Made by a program: the position numbers and the translations under genes. From Flavobacterium sp. (GTDB lineage: Bacteria; Bacteroidota; Bacteroidia; Flavobacteriales; Flavobacteriaceae), in assembly GCF_027533505.1 (NCBI RefSeq), contig NZ_JAPZUB010000022.1:1-44780 (forward strand): a stretch of DNA of 44,780 bases, written 5' to 3'. The notes under the pieces are model-generated. The model did no database searches and was not told where the DNA came from. It saw only the letters and a program-made list of their open reading frames with translations. The first letter of the stretch is position 1; every line of letters begins with the position of its first letter. Of this stretch, positions 1 to 8,816 are shown piece after piece.

Positions 1-100
1 GTGGTTTGACGTTGATTGTAGTGTTTGAAATTCATGTCTAATCATCTGTAAATCAGATATAAATATACAAATTGCAACTCTTTTATGCAAGAAAAAACGT
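1..100. other. Edge region without a gene
   Basis: No coding sequence is supported here. The stretch is AT-rich and holds a small inverted repeat (ATCTG at 44-48 and CAGAT at 54-58 around TAAAT). It may be the upstream region of a gene lying to the left of the window, but no convincing promoter pair was found. Confidence 0.4.
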
Positions 101-130
101 AAAAAAAAACCGTCTCAAGTTGTGAGACGG
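101..130 (-). terminator. Rho-independent terminator of the RelA/SpoT gene
   Basis: CCGTCTCA (110-117) pairs perfectly with TGAGACGG (123-130) around a 5-nt loop. On the minus strand the hairpin is followed by nine T (complement of the A run 101-109). It starts 31 nt beyond the stop codon of the minus-strand gene at 161-2377. Confidence 0.9.
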
Positions 131-160
131 CTTCTTTTTCTATACAGTAAATTGTTTTTA

Positions 161-2377
161 TTAACTGTATACGCGCGCTACTTTTTCAATCCCATCGATC
201 TTTTTGATGTTTTCAATCATACGCTTTAAAATCTGATTGTTTTGCACAATCACGGTCACTTGCCCATTGAAAATTCCCGCTTCGCCACTCAAGGAAATGC
301 TTTGAATGTTTACGTGCATTTGGTTGGAAATTACTTTGGTTAATTCATTGGTTAAGCCCAACGTGTCCATTCCCGTAATGTTGAGCATTACTTTAAATTC
401 TTGTTTGGTCGAATCAATCCAACGGGCTTGCATAATGCGGTAGGCGTAATTCGACTGTAAGCTGATAGCGTTAGGACAGTCTTTTTTATGGACTTTAATC
501 CCTTCGTTGATGGTCACAAATCCGAAAACTTCATCTCCTGGAATAGGATTGCAACAGGAGGCCAGTTTATAATCCAAGCGGTCTTGTTCTTTACCAAAAA
601 CCAACAGGTCATAGTTGCTCGTCAACTCGGGTCGGTTGATTTCTTCAGGATTGTTACTATGGCTGCGTTTGATTTTATTTTTAAAGAAATTAATCAACGT
701 ATTGCTTTTTTGAGCAGCATAGTCTTTCAGTTGCTGGTTTTCTATGGCGCCAATGCCCACGCGATAAAACAGGTCCAAACTGGTTTTCAGTTTAAAATAA
801 TTCACCAACTCATTCACCACCGATTCATTTAAGGTAATCTTCAAATGTTTCAGTTTTCGTGTGAGCAATTCCTTGCCTTCTTCCGCAATTTTTTTGGTGT
901 TTTCATTGAGAACGCTGCGAATTTTATTCTTCGCCCGAGAGGTCGTTACATAATCCAACCAGTTGATCGTGGGCTTTTGGTGTGGGGAAGTGATGACTTC
1001 CACCTGGTCGCCACTTTTCAACTCATGGTTTAAGGGAACCAAACGGCCGTTGACCCGAGTACCGCGGGTTTTGATCCCAATTTCGGAGTGGATACTAAAA
1101 GCAAAGTCTAAAGAGGTGGCGCCTTTGGGTAACGATTTAATTTCGCCTTTGGGGGTGTAAACAAAAATCTCCTTGGCATACAAGTTCATTTTGAAATCCT
1201 CCACAAAGTCAACCGCATTGGTTTCGGAGTTTTCCAAAGCTTCTTTCAACAAGTTCAGCCATTTCTCTAAGCCCGATTCTTCGGTGGCTCCTTGTTTGTA
1301 TTTGTAATGGGCAGCATACCCTTTTTCGGCAATTTCATCCATGCGTTCGCTGCGCACCTGTATTTCAACCCAGCGGCCTTTCGGCCCCATCACGGTGATG
1401 TGTAAGGCTTCGTATCCCGTCGACTTGGGGGAGGAAATCCAATCGCGGAGGCGGCTCGGACTTGGGCGATAGTGGTCGGTTACCACAGAGTAAATCTTCC
1501 AGGCGAGGAATTTTTCATCATGGGGATTGGACTTGTAGATAATCCGCAGGGCAAATTTGTCGTACACTTCATCAAAAGTGACCCGTTGCACCAGCATTTT
1601 GCGTCGGATGGAGTAAATTGATTTTGGACGGCCTTTCAACGTATACTCAATGCCTTCTTCGTCCAACGATTTGCGCAACACATCAGAAACCATTTTAATA
1701 TAGGCATCTTGCTCCTCTTTGGTTTCTTTGATTTTACTCACAATGTCGCTGTAAATGGCGGGTTCGGTATATTTTAACCCTAAGTCCTCCAACTGTGTTT
1801 TGATGTTGTATAACCCCAAACGGTGGGCGAGTGGCGCATAAATGTACAGAGTTTCCGAAGCGATTTTTTCCTGCTTGTACTGCGGCATGGAATCCATGGT
1901 TTGCATATTGTGCAAGCGGTCGGCGATTTTAATAAGAATTACCCGAACATCATCGTTTAACGTAAGCAGCATTTTTCGGAAATTCTCGGCCTGCATCGAG
2001 ATGTTCATGTCCTTTTTTACCTGCGAAATCTTCGTTAATCCTGCGACCAATTGCGCAATTTTTGGATTGAACAAGCGCTCAATGTCCTCCACCGAAATGG
2101 GCGTGTCTTCTACCACATCGTGCAACAAGGCCGCGGCAATTCCGGTTGCGCCCAAACCAATTTCCGAGGCGACTATTTTGGCCACTCCGATGGGATGAAA
2201 AATATAGGCTTCTCCCGACTTACGGCGTTGGTCTTTGTGGGCATCGACCGCTACATCAAAGGCTTTGCGAATCAGTTTTTTATCGTCCTCAGTAAGGGTT
2301 TGGTAACTGATACGCAACAGCTCCTTGTACTCGCGTGCTAGGGCTTTTTTTTCTTCTTCTAAATCTATCTCGTGCAT
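161..2377 (-). CDS. relA/spoT: Bifunctional (p)ppGpp synthetase/hydrolase, RelA/SpoT (Rsh) family
   Basis: Long RelA/SpoT homologue of 738 residues, the usual length for a full Rsh protein. It would make and degrade the alarmone (p)ppGpp in the cytoplasm during the stringent response. The N-terminal HD hydrolase domain keeps its metal ligands (H61, the H86-D87 pair in LLHDVVEDT, D153 in IADRLHNM). The synthetase domain follows with the GRPKSIYSI segment near 249 and GYEALHITV near 330. A TGS domain lies near 395-455 (VYTPKGEIKSLPKGATSLDF) and a C-terminal ACT domain near 665-738. Because both catalytic domains look intact it is probably bifunctional, and no second Rsh is seen in the window. 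The start ATG at 2377 lies just downstream of a good promoter match (2397-2428), and a terminator follows (101-130), so it is likely a single-gene unit. Confidence 0.95.
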   Translation of the reverse strand: MHEIDLEEEKKALAREYKELLRISYQTLTEDDKKLIRKAFDVAVDAHKDQRRKSGEAYIFHPIGVAKIVASEIGLGATGIAAALLHDVVEDTPISVEDIERLFNPKIAQLVAGLTKISQVKKDMNISMQAENFRKMLLTLNDDVRVILIKIADRLHNMQTMDSMPQYKQEKIASETLYIYAPLAHRLGLYNIKTQLEDLGLKYTEPAIYSDIVSKIKETKEEQDAYIKMVSDVLRKSLDEEGIEYTLKGRPKSIYSIRRKMLVQRVTFDEVYDKFALRIIYKSNPHDEKFLAWKIYSVVTDHYRPSPSRLRDWISSPKSTGYEALHITVMGPKGRWVEIQVRSERMDEIAEKGYAAHYKYKQGATEESGLEKWLNLLKEALENSETNAVDFVEDFKMNLYAKEIFVYTPKGEIKSLPKGATSLDFAFSIHSEIGIKTRGTRVNGRLVPLNHELKSGDQVEVITSPHQKPTINWLDYVTTSRAKNKIRSVLNENTKKIAEEGKELLTRKLKHLKITLNESVVNELVNYFKLKTSLDLFYRVGIGAIENQQLKDYAAQKSNTLINFFKNKIKRSHSNNPEEINRPELTSNYDLLVFGKEQDRLDYKLASCCNPIPGDEVFGFVTINEGIKVHKKDCPNAISLQSNYAYRIMQARWIDSTKQEFKVMLNITGMDTLGLTNELTKVISNQMHVNIQSISLSGEAGIFNGQVTVIVQNNQILKRMIENIKKIDGIEKVARVYS

Positions 2378-2396
2378 GGGAAATCGCTTAGTTGGC

Positions 2397-2428
2397 TAAA
2401 TATACAACATTTTCAGGCAATTTTGCAA
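2397..2428 (-). promoter_or_regulatory. Bacteroidetes-type promoter of relA/spoT
   Basis: Read on the minus strand, TTG (2428-2426) is followed after 21 nt by TATATTTA (2404-2397). This fits the Bacteroidetes sigma-A pattern TTG-N17..23-TAnnTTTG. The -7 element sits about 20 nt before the relA/spoT start codon. Motif match only. Confidence 0.55.
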
Positions 2429-2445
2429 CACTCATGAGCCTTTTT

Positions 2446-3993
2446 CTAATCGACTTTTGTAAACTCCAAATCCTGAAAATCGTAACTAAAATCGGTCAAC
2501 GGCGAAATTGGAGCCATGGTAAAACCGATAAGCTTTCCGCTGGAATCCCGTTTGAAGTACACATGAGCGTCGGCCATCATGCTGCGGTTGAACCATTTGA
2601 CCGCAAAGTGATCGTCTTTTACCCAATGTAGCGTTCCTGTAAGGCGAGGCGAACGGTGGGAGGTAAATAATATTTTGTTTTTGCCTTCGCTGATGGTGAC
2701 CGCTCCAAACCAAGGGTCATGGTATTCGCCCAGCATATATTTTTTCGGGCGATAGCCTTTTGCCTGTTCGTTTTCGGTTACTTGTTGCCAAATCGCAGCT
2801 GTAATTTGATCGGCTTGGGCTTCTTTACTTGCACGATCCGATTGAAGGGTAGTCACATGATCGGGGTATTGCAATCCCAAATAGGCATCTTTAATGGTAT
2901 TGGAAATCGCTGTAAATGCGGCGCCGCTTTGTTGGTTGGTGAACACGATGATGCCCAATTGGATTTCGGGAAAAAGCACCGTTTGCGTGACCATACCGTC
3001 TAAACCTCCTGTGTGTGAGACTTGCAAATGCCCGTTAATATCGGTCAATTGCCACCCCAGTCCATAGGCTTTAAAATGACATCGGTAAGGGGATACTCCG
3101 GTAGTAGGCATTACCGTTTGCGGTTTCCACATTTCCCGGTGTGTAGTTTCCGAAAAAAGGGTTTGCGTTGCCAAAGGACCGTATTTTCCTTGCTGCAATT
3201 GGGCGATAACCCATCGACTCCAATCTTCAACCGAAGTATACACGCCTGCAGCAGCATCAAAAATGGAATTGGTATAGCGTGGAATTACTTGCAAGCCTTT
3301 TTCCATAGGGATGTGCGGTACACTGCAATTGGTGGTGTCTTTTACCCGTTCCCAAGAAGTGGCACTGCGCGTCATGCCCAAAGGCGCCATCAAATGTTGC
3401 TCCACATAGGCATTCCACGACATTCCGCTCACTTTGGCAACCACTTCTCCAGCGATAATGTAAAGCAGGTTGTCGTAATCGTATTTAGCACGAAATCCCG
3501 AAACCGGTTTTAAATACTGAATGTTTTGCACGATATCATTTCGCGTGAAATTATGTCCGTCGGGCCAAATCATCAAATCACCAGCGCCCAATCCTAAACC
3601 ACTGCGGTGCGTTAGTAAGTCCCGTATGGTAAATTCGGCGGTCACATAATCATTATACATTTTAAAATTAGGGAGGTACTGTACCACTTTATCGTCCCAT
3701 TGTAATTTCTTTTGGTCGACCAACTGCCCCAAGGCCGCTGTTGTCATCGCTTTGGTATTGGAGGCTACCGCAAATAAGGTTTGGGCATTGACTTTTTCCT
3801 GGGTTTTGGCATTTCGCATTCCATACCCTTTGGCGAGCACCAGTTTTCCATCTTTTACAATACCTACGGCGATACCGGGGACATTAAAGGCGTTGCGGGT
3901 GCGTTCGACCACAGCATCGACTTGTGCTTCTGTAATTTGGGCTTGTACACTTCCTATACAAAGGAAAAGCATCGAAAAAAGGAATTGTTTCAT
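2446..3993 (-). CDS. Secreted serine hydrolase (beta-lactamase class C / penicillin-binding fold)
   Basis: 515-residue protein with a signal peptide (MKQFLFSMLFLCIGSVQAQ). It belongs to the beta-lactamase-related serine hydrolases. The nucleophile motif SxxK is S78-N-T-K81, the second motif is Y173-D-N175, and the third (KTG equivalent) is HTGG near residue 330. The last ~110 residues, after the hydrolase fold, resemble the DUF3471-type C-terminal domain often attached to this family. The substrate cannot be told from sequence: peptidase, esterase or D-amino-acid amidase roles are all found in the family, and beta-lactam resistance should not be assumed. Its start lies 11 nt after the stop of the rRNA methyltransferase gene, so the two are probably co-transcribed. 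Confidence 0.9.
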   Translation of the reverse strand: MKQFLFSMLFLCIGSVQAQITEAQVDAVVERTRNAFNVPGIAVGIVKDGKLVLAKGYGMRNAKTQEKVNAQTLFAVASNTKAMTTAALGQLVDQKKLQWDDKVVQYLPNFKMYNDYVTAEFTIRDLLTHRSGLGLGAGDLMIWPDGHNFTRNDIVQNIQYLKPVSGFRAKYDYDNLLYIIAGEVVAKVSGMSWNAYVEQHLMAPLGMTRSATSWERVKDTTNCSVPHIPMEKGLQVIPRYTNSIFDAAAGVYTSVEDWSRWVIAQLQQGKYGPLATQTLFSETTHREMWKPQTVMPTTGVSPYRCHFKAYGLGWQLTDINGHLQVSHTGGLDGMVTQTVLFPEIQLGIIVFTNQQSGAAFTAISNTIKDAYLGLQYPDHVTTLQSDRASKEAQADQITAAIWQQVTENEQAKGYRPKKYMLGEYHDPWFGAVTISEGKNKILFTSHRSPRLTGTLHWVKDDHFAVKWFNRSMMADAHVYFKRDSSGKLIGFTMAPISPLTDFSYDFQDLEFTKVD

Positions 3994-4004
3994 GGGTAAA
4001 AATT

Positions 4005-4826
4005 TTAAGAAAAGCCGCGTTGACGTTTGGCTTCAAAGAGTAAAATTGCGGCGGCCACCGATACATTCATCGAATCGATGGTCCCCGACATGGGTATGAT
4101 AATGTTTTGTGTTGCGGCGTCACGCCACGCCGCTGTGAGTCCGGTAGCCTCTGTTCCAACGACCAAAGCGGTTGGTCCCGTAAAATCATTTTCATGATAA
4201 GCGTTGGCGTTTTGCAACGTGGCACTGAATATGGCAATGTTTTTTTGTTGTAAAAAGGAAATAACTTCAGCCGTTGTTCCCATGGCAATTGAATTGGTAA
4301 ACAAGCATCCCACACTTGAACGCACAATATTGGGATTGTACAAATCGGTTTTGGGATTGGCAATCACGACCGCATCGGCACCCACCGCATCAGCCGTTCG
4401 TAACAAAGCGCCTAAATTGCCTGGTTTTTCAATGGCTTCTGCCACAAGTAGCAGTGGATTTTGAGGAAGGACCAACGACTCGAGTTCGTGATTTTGCATT
4501 TTGGCCACAGCAATAATTCCTTCCGTAGTATCGCGATAGGCCAGTTTTTGATAGACTTCCCGACTGATTTCAATCCAGGCTACCGTATGGGGAACTTGGG
4601 ACTGAAGGGAAGTTATTTCAATCATTTCGGGGACAAATAAAATCGTTTCAAAAGTATATCCTCCTTGCAAAGCCAAGCTGATTTCCCGCTGCCCCTCAAT
4701 GAGAAAGGTGCCCGATTGTTTGCGCGCTTTGGCTTTTTCTTGCAGCAGCACTAAGGATTTTATATACGGATTTTGAGGTGATTGAATTTGTTTCAAAACA
4801 ACGGATTTTAAACGGCTAAAATACAA
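4005..4826 (-). CDS. SpoU/TrmH-family RNA 2'-O-methyltransferase
   Basis: 273-residue SPOUT-class methyltransferase that would transfer methyl from SAM to a ribose 2'-OH of rRNA or tRNA. The N-terminal ~100 residues form the SpoU substrate-binding domain (GTFLIEGQREISLAL). The knotted SPOUT domain shows EKPGNLGALLRTADAVGAD (motif 1), ALVVGTEATGL (motif 2) and PMSGTIDSMNVSVAAAILLF (motif 3). The exact target nucleotide is not predictable. The ATG at 4826 lies 15 nt after the upstream gene's stop. The first ten residues (MYFSRLKSVV) look atypical, so translation could begin a few codons later. Likely in one unit with the genes on both sides. Confidence 0.9.
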   Translation of the reverse strand: MYFSRLKSVVLKQIQSPQNPYIKSLVLLQEKAKARKQSGTFLIEGQREISLALQGGYTFETILFVPEMIEITSLQSQVPHTVAWIEISREVYQKLAYRDTTEGIIAVAKMQNHELESLVLPQNPLLLVAEAIEKPGNLGALLRTADAVGADAVVIANPKTDLYNPNIVRSSVGCLFTNSIAMGTTAEVISFLQQKNIAIFSATLQNANAYHENDFTGPTALVVGTEATGLTAAWRDAATQNIIIPMSGTIDSMNVSVAAAILLFEAKRQRGFS

Positions 4827-4841
4827 GAAAAGTAGGAATCC

Positions 4842-6653
4842 TTAAAAGGTGAAATACAACCAACCCACGTAAGGCTCCGGAAAACCGGGGTCGTTTAATC
4901 TCAGGATGTAATAGTAGGTTCCTTTGGGAGAAATGTAGTTACTTACCGTATGGGGTTGGTTGGCAAATCCGTCCCAAGGCGATTGCGTATGATTTCCTTT
5001 CCAAACCAAACGTCCCCATCGGTTGTAGATTTCCAACTCAAATTGGAGGAAAACGCCATAAAGTCCGTCAATAGTAAAGAAATCATTGGCGCCATCGTTG
5101 TTGGCAGATACGTAATTGTAAATGGTTGGGGGACAGTTTTTCGTTTGCAATTCAAATTGACCAATTTGATAACAGTTGGCATTTTCAATCCGAAAATAAA
5201 TCGTTTGGGGAGTTTGTATAGCGGTGTAATCTTCAGGATTGGCGATCGGATTGGTTCCGGCATCGGCGTTGGCAAAGCTTTCATAAAATCCAACAAACGT
5301 AGCTTCACTCGCATCAAAAGCGGTATCGGCGTAGTTTTGAAAGTCAAAAATCCCTCGCGTGAATCCTAAGTTGCAACTCACCAAAGGCGGGAGATCAGTG
5401 AGTTCAGGTTTAAAAATCAAGGTGTCTGAAAAGCTTGCGCCGTTGTTGGTTTCGTTCAATTCCAAAACGACCCCTTGTCCATTGCCGGTATCATCTACCT
5501 GACCCACTACCGTAAAGGCAGCTGTAATCGAGTTGGGTAGGGTGAACGTAATTTGTCCCGATTCACTCCCATTGATAGGGAGTATCGTTTGGGTAGCGGT
5601 TTGTCCGAGTAAAATGCCCTCCACATAAAAGGCGATTGGCGTATTGGCCGGTAACGGGTCGGTGGCGTTGGGATTGGAGACCGTATATTGCACGGTGATT
5701 ATTTTGGAATCACAGGTTTTTTCAATGGCATCAATCGCCAAAGCGGCGTCGGGGAGTTGACTGTTGAAGGTGGTTAATATAACATTCATCAGCACCATAT
5801 CTTGACCTGAGGTGAGTTGTATCAAGGCTGAAGTATCGCCCAGTTGGATGTTGTTTTGTATGGAATAAATGTCCAAATCCATATTGTATAATTGGCTGCT
5901 CCCCGTAACGCTATTGGTTCCATTAAAGGCATTGTTAGCGGGATTCAACGGGGGATTGCTTAAAACCGTTCCGTTGATGCGTAAACTTTCATTAATGGCC
6001 AATCCGCGATCCCCTTCCCAGGCAACAAAACCAATTTTAGCCCCAACATTATCGACCACATTCAAATTGGTTAGCGTGATGTCTATGGAGGTCGGGATAT
6101 TTTGTAACCCATCGTAAAGGTTCAATTGGTTGATGGGTAGGGAAGGATCAGTGTAAATGATAACCAAGGTCCAGCCCGCAAAATTGGTTCGGTTCGTGCA
6201 GTAGCCCGCGTTAGCATTCAACACGCTGCTAATATCCAATTCCGATAAGGTGTAGGTTCCATTGCCTATGCTTGACACGATTGAAGTTACCTCGGCAAAA
6301 GCACTAAAATAGGTGAGACCGCTATTGATTAGGGTATTGTTGAACAGCCGTTGCGCGGAAATTGGTTGTCCATTGAGTTGTACCGTGGCATCGCCTGCCC
6401 CCGATCCGGCCCAGTACAAATAGGCTTTGTGCAATTGTTGGGTTGAGGTTAAATTCATTACCGCACTGGAAGAGGGTGCAATTAACTCGGCACATCCTTC
6501 ACTGGTATTGTTTTCGCCCAAATTGAGTGTATTCCCCACAAAAGTAAAGTCATATTGGCCGTTAAATTGTTGGTATAAGCTCACATTTTGTGCTTTGATT
6601 TCCTTAGGAAAAAGACAGGTGAAGGCGAAGAGTATAAATAACCGCACGGACAT
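4842..6653 (-). CDS. Secreted protein with CARDB-like module and T9SS type B (gliding) C-terminal sorting domain
   Basis: 603-residue surface or secreted protein. It has a Sec signal peptide (MSVRLFILFAFTCLFPKEIKAQ), a ~270-residue N-terminal region without a recognised family, and a CARDB-like beta-sandwich near 295-410 (VQYTVSNPNATDPLPANTPI ... LELNETNNG). The last ~90 residues match the gliding-motility C-terminal domain used by the type IX secretion system (SANNDGANDFFTIDGL, IYNRWGRLVWKG, PWDGFAN, KGTYYYIL). The C-terminal domain directs export across the outer membrane and would be removed or anchored there. The function of the mature part is unknown. First gene of a likely three-gene unit with the methyltransferase and serine hydrolase. 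Confidence 0.9.
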   Translation of the reverse strand: MSVRLFILFAFTCLFPKEIKAQNVSLYQQFNGQYDFTFVGNTLNLGENNTSEGCAELIAPSSSAVMNLTSTQQLHKAYLYWAGSGAGDATVQLNGQPISAQRLFNNTLINSGLTYFSAFAEVTSIVSSIGNGTYTLSELDISSVLNANAGYCTNRTNFAGWTLVIIYTDPSLPINQLNLYDGLQNIPTSIDITLTNLNVVDNVGAKIGFVAWEGDRGLAINESLRINGTVLSNPPLNPANNAFNGTNSVTGSSQLYNMDLDIYSIQNNIQLGDTSALIQLTSGQDMVLMNVILTTFNSQLPDAALAIDAIEKTCDSKIITVQYTVSNPNATDPLPANTPIAFYVEGILLGQTATQTILPINGSESGQITFTLPNSITAAFTVVGQVDDTGNGQGVVLELNETNNGASFSDTLIFKPELTDLPPLVSCNLGFTRGIFDFQNYADTAFDASEATFVGFYESFANADAGTNPIANPEDYTAIQTPQTIYFRIENANCYQIGQFELQTKNCPPTIYNYVSANNDGANDFFTIDGLYGVFLQFELEIYNRWGRLVWKGNHTQSPWDGFANQPHTVSNYISPKGTYYYILRLNDPGFPEPYVGWLYFTF

Positions 6654-6703
6654 TGAAATTTGTTTAATGCTCCGAAAATTAGTGATTTATTTTGATTTAT
6701 CCG

Positions 6704-6711
6704 TATTTTTG
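6704..6711 (+). promoter_or_regulatory. Possible -7 element for the acyltransferase/aminotransferase/flippase genes
   Basis: TATTTTTG is an exact match to TAnnTTTG, 52 nt before the proposed TTG start at 6763. A TTG at the expected -33 distance is lacking (TTA is nearby), so this is a partial match. Confidence 0.35.
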
Positions 6712-6762
6712 AAAAGGGTTTGTAGCCCATTTATCATTTTAATTCACAGATAGCAAGTCGAT

Positions 6763-7734
6763 TTGTATCAGGTTAGCACATATACCTCCGCCGATTTTGA
6801 AGCCTGGAATGCTTTTGTAGCCCAGTCCCGTAACGGTACTTTTCTATTTCATCGGCATTTTATGGAGTATCATGCCGATCGATTTCACGATGCCTCTTTA
6901 TGTGTTGAAAAAAATGGCCAACTCTGTGCTGTTTTGCCAGCGCATCGTGTGGATGAGGCCCTTTATTCGCATTATGGGTTAACGTATGGTGGATTGGTAC
7001 TTGCGAAAGGACTGCATTTTTCGGAAGTATTGGCTATTTTCAAAGCATTGTTGGCGTATGCGGAAGCCCAAGGATTTGCGACCCTTTTTCTCAAAGAGAT
7101 TCCTCCCTTTTATTGCTGCGAATTCAATGGCGATATTGCCTATTTGATGCAGTTGTGTAGCGCAAAAATCCATCGTGCCGATTTGTTGGCTACGGTCAAT
7201 TTACGGCAACCCCTCACCATTAGTAAAACCCGTAGGGAGAGTATACGAAGAGGGCAAAAAAAGGGACTCACCATCGTGGAAGAGTCCAATTTTGAGGCCT
7301 TTTGGAACACGCTTTTGATACCCAACCTTCGCGATCGACATCAAACACAACCCGTACATTCACTCGCTGAAATAACTTACTTACATCAAAAATTTCCGCA
7401 ACACATTCGCCATTTCAACGTATATGAGGGGACACAACTGGTGGCTGGAACCACGGTGTTTGATACCGGTAGGGTGGCCCATCCGCAATATGTTGCCGCC
7501 GACCAACGCCGTTCTGAGACCGGGGCTTTGGACTTCCTCTACCACCATTTGATGACCGAAGTGTATGCGCAACGGGACGTTTTTGATTTTGGGATTTCTA
7601 ATGAAAATCAAGGCAAACAAGTCAATAGCGGCTTACAGTTTTGGAAAGAATCCTATGGTGCGCAGCCCGTTGTACAACACTATTACCAAGTGCCCACCGC
7701 ACAACACACCCAATTAAGTCAGGTATTACTATGA
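6763..7734 (+). CDS. FemAB/GNAT-fold acyltransferase in polysaccharide locus
   Basis: 323-residue protein of the FemAB-like / GNAT superfamily. Recognisable parts are the N-terminal AFVAQSRNGTFLFHRHFMEYH segment and the C-terminal half with FDFGISNENQGKQVNSGLQFWKE. Such proteins transfer acyl or aminoacyl groups to amino groups and are common in exopolysaccharide clusters. The start is TTG at 6763: an in-frame TAG at 6751 closes the frame upstream, and the next Met is residue 34, inside the conserved N-terminus. It overlaps the aminotransferase start (ATGA at 7731-7734), so the two are translationally coupled. Acylation of the amino sugar made by that aminotransferase is a reasonable inference, not shown by sequence. 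Confidence 0.8.
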   Translation: MYQVSTYTSADFEAWNAFVAQSRNGTFLFHRHFMEYHADRFHDASLCVEKNGQLCAVLPAHRVDEALYSHYGLTYGGLVLAKGLHFSEVLAIFKALLAYAEAQGFATLFLKEIPPFYCCEFNGDIAYLMQLCSAKIHRADLLATVNLRQPLTISKTRRESIRRGQKKGLTIVEESNFEAFWNTLLIPNLRDRHQTQPVHSLAEITYLHQKFPQHIRHFNVYEGTQLVAGTTVFDTGRVAHPQYVAADQRRSETGALDFLYHHLMTEVYAQRDVFDFGISNENQGKQVNSGLQFWKESYGAQPVVQHYYQVPTAQHTQLSQVLL

Positions 7735-8816
7735 TTCCGTTTCTAGACCTACAAAAAATAAACGCGCGCTATGCTGAGGCTTACCATCAAAAACTGGATG
7801 AAATACTCCATAAAGGATGGTTTATCCTAGGCGATGCTGTCCAGCAATTTGAGACCGAATTCGCGGCTTTTTGCCAGGCTCGTTACGCTTTTGGGGTTGG
7901 CAATGGATTGGATGCGATTACATTGCTTCTTCGGGCCTATACTCAATTGGGGCGCTTGCAGGAAGGCGATCACATTATCGTGCCTGCCAATACCTATATT
8001 GCCACCATTTTGGGTATTCAACAAGCGGGCTTGGTTCCGGTGTTGGTCGAACCCGATCCGGTGACGTTAACCCTTTGTCCGATACAGGCAAAAAAGGCTA
8101 TTACCCCACAAGTAAAGGGAATTATGGTCGTGCATTTATACGGTCAACGGGCCGATATGCCGAGTTTGGCGGCTCTCGCAGCAGAGTATGATTTGGCACT
8201 CTTTGAAGACGCGGCGCAAGCACACGGGATATCGTTTTATGGGAATTATTGTAAAACCTTTAGTTTTTATCCCGGTAAAAATTTGGGCGCTCTCGGCGAT
8301 GCTGGGGCTGTGGTAACCGATGATCCCGATGTTGCCGCGTTGGTTTGTCTTCTCCGTAACTATGGCTCTCCCGAAAAATACGTACACACGCTTGCGGGAA
8401 CCAATTCTCGATTGGACGAACTCCAAGCGGCATTTTTACGGGTGCGCTTACCTCATTTGCTCGACGAAAATGAGCACCGTCGCCAATTGGCAGCGCGGTA
8501 TGCCAAAGGAATTGTACATCCCTTAATACAATTGCCGCAGGTTGTAGATCCCGCGTTGCATGCTTTTCATTTGTATGTGATTCGTACACCAAAGCGCGAA
8601 GCATTGCAAGCGTATTTGTCGGCCAACGGCATTCAAACCATGATTCATTATCCTATTGCGCCTCACCAACAAGCGGCGTTAAAAAATTGTGCAACTCCTG
8701 CACTACCATTGACCGAACAGTTGCATCGCGAAGTATTGAGCTTGCCCATAAGTCCTGTACTTACTTTTGAGGAACAGCAAATGATTATTGACTGTATAAA
8801 TGCATTTCCGGGGTGA
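7731..8816 (+). CDS. DegT/DnrJ/EryC1-family sugar aminotransferase (FdtB/QdtB-like)
   Basis: 361-residue PLP-dependent aminotransferase acting on nucleotide-linked keto-sugars. The PLP lysine lies in FSFYPGKNLGALGDAGA, and the N-terminus (MIPFLDLQKIN) and FEDAAQAHG are typical. The ATG at 7731 is preferred over an upstream in-frame start at 7641 because it matches the family start and overlaps the previous stop (ATGA). With the 3,4-ketoisomerase at 15334 it could form dTDP-3-amino-3,6-dideoxyhexose (Fuc3N or Qui3N type). Which isomer cannot be told. Its stop overlaps the GTG start of the flippase gene. Confidence 0.92.
   Translation: MIPFLDLQKINARYAEAYHQKLDEILHKGWFILGDAVQQFETEFAAFCQARYAFGVGNGLDAITLLLRAYTQLGRLQEGDHIIVPANTYIATILGIQQAGLVPVLVEPDPVTLTLCPIQAKKAITPQVKGIMVVHLYGQRADMPSLAALAAEYDLALFEDAAQAHGISFYGNYCKTFSFYPGKNLGALGDAGAVVTDDPDVAALVCLLRNYGSPEKYVHTLAGTNSRLDELQAAFLRVRLPHLLDENEHRRQLAARYAKGIVHPLIQLPQVVDPALHAFHLYVIRTPKREALQAYLSANGIQTMIHYPIAPHQQAALKNCATPALPLTEQLHREVLSLPISPVLTFEEQQMIIDCINAFPG

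Noticed and set aside
2446..3993. True class C beta-lactamase
   Set aside because: The protein has an extra C-terminal domain and is longer than AmpC enzymes. The SxxK fold alone does not show beta-lactam hydrolysis.
7641..7730. N-terminal extension of the sugar aminotransferase
   Set aside because: The extension lies in the FemAB-like gene in another frame. The ATG at 7731 matches the family N-terminus and forms an ATGA overlap.
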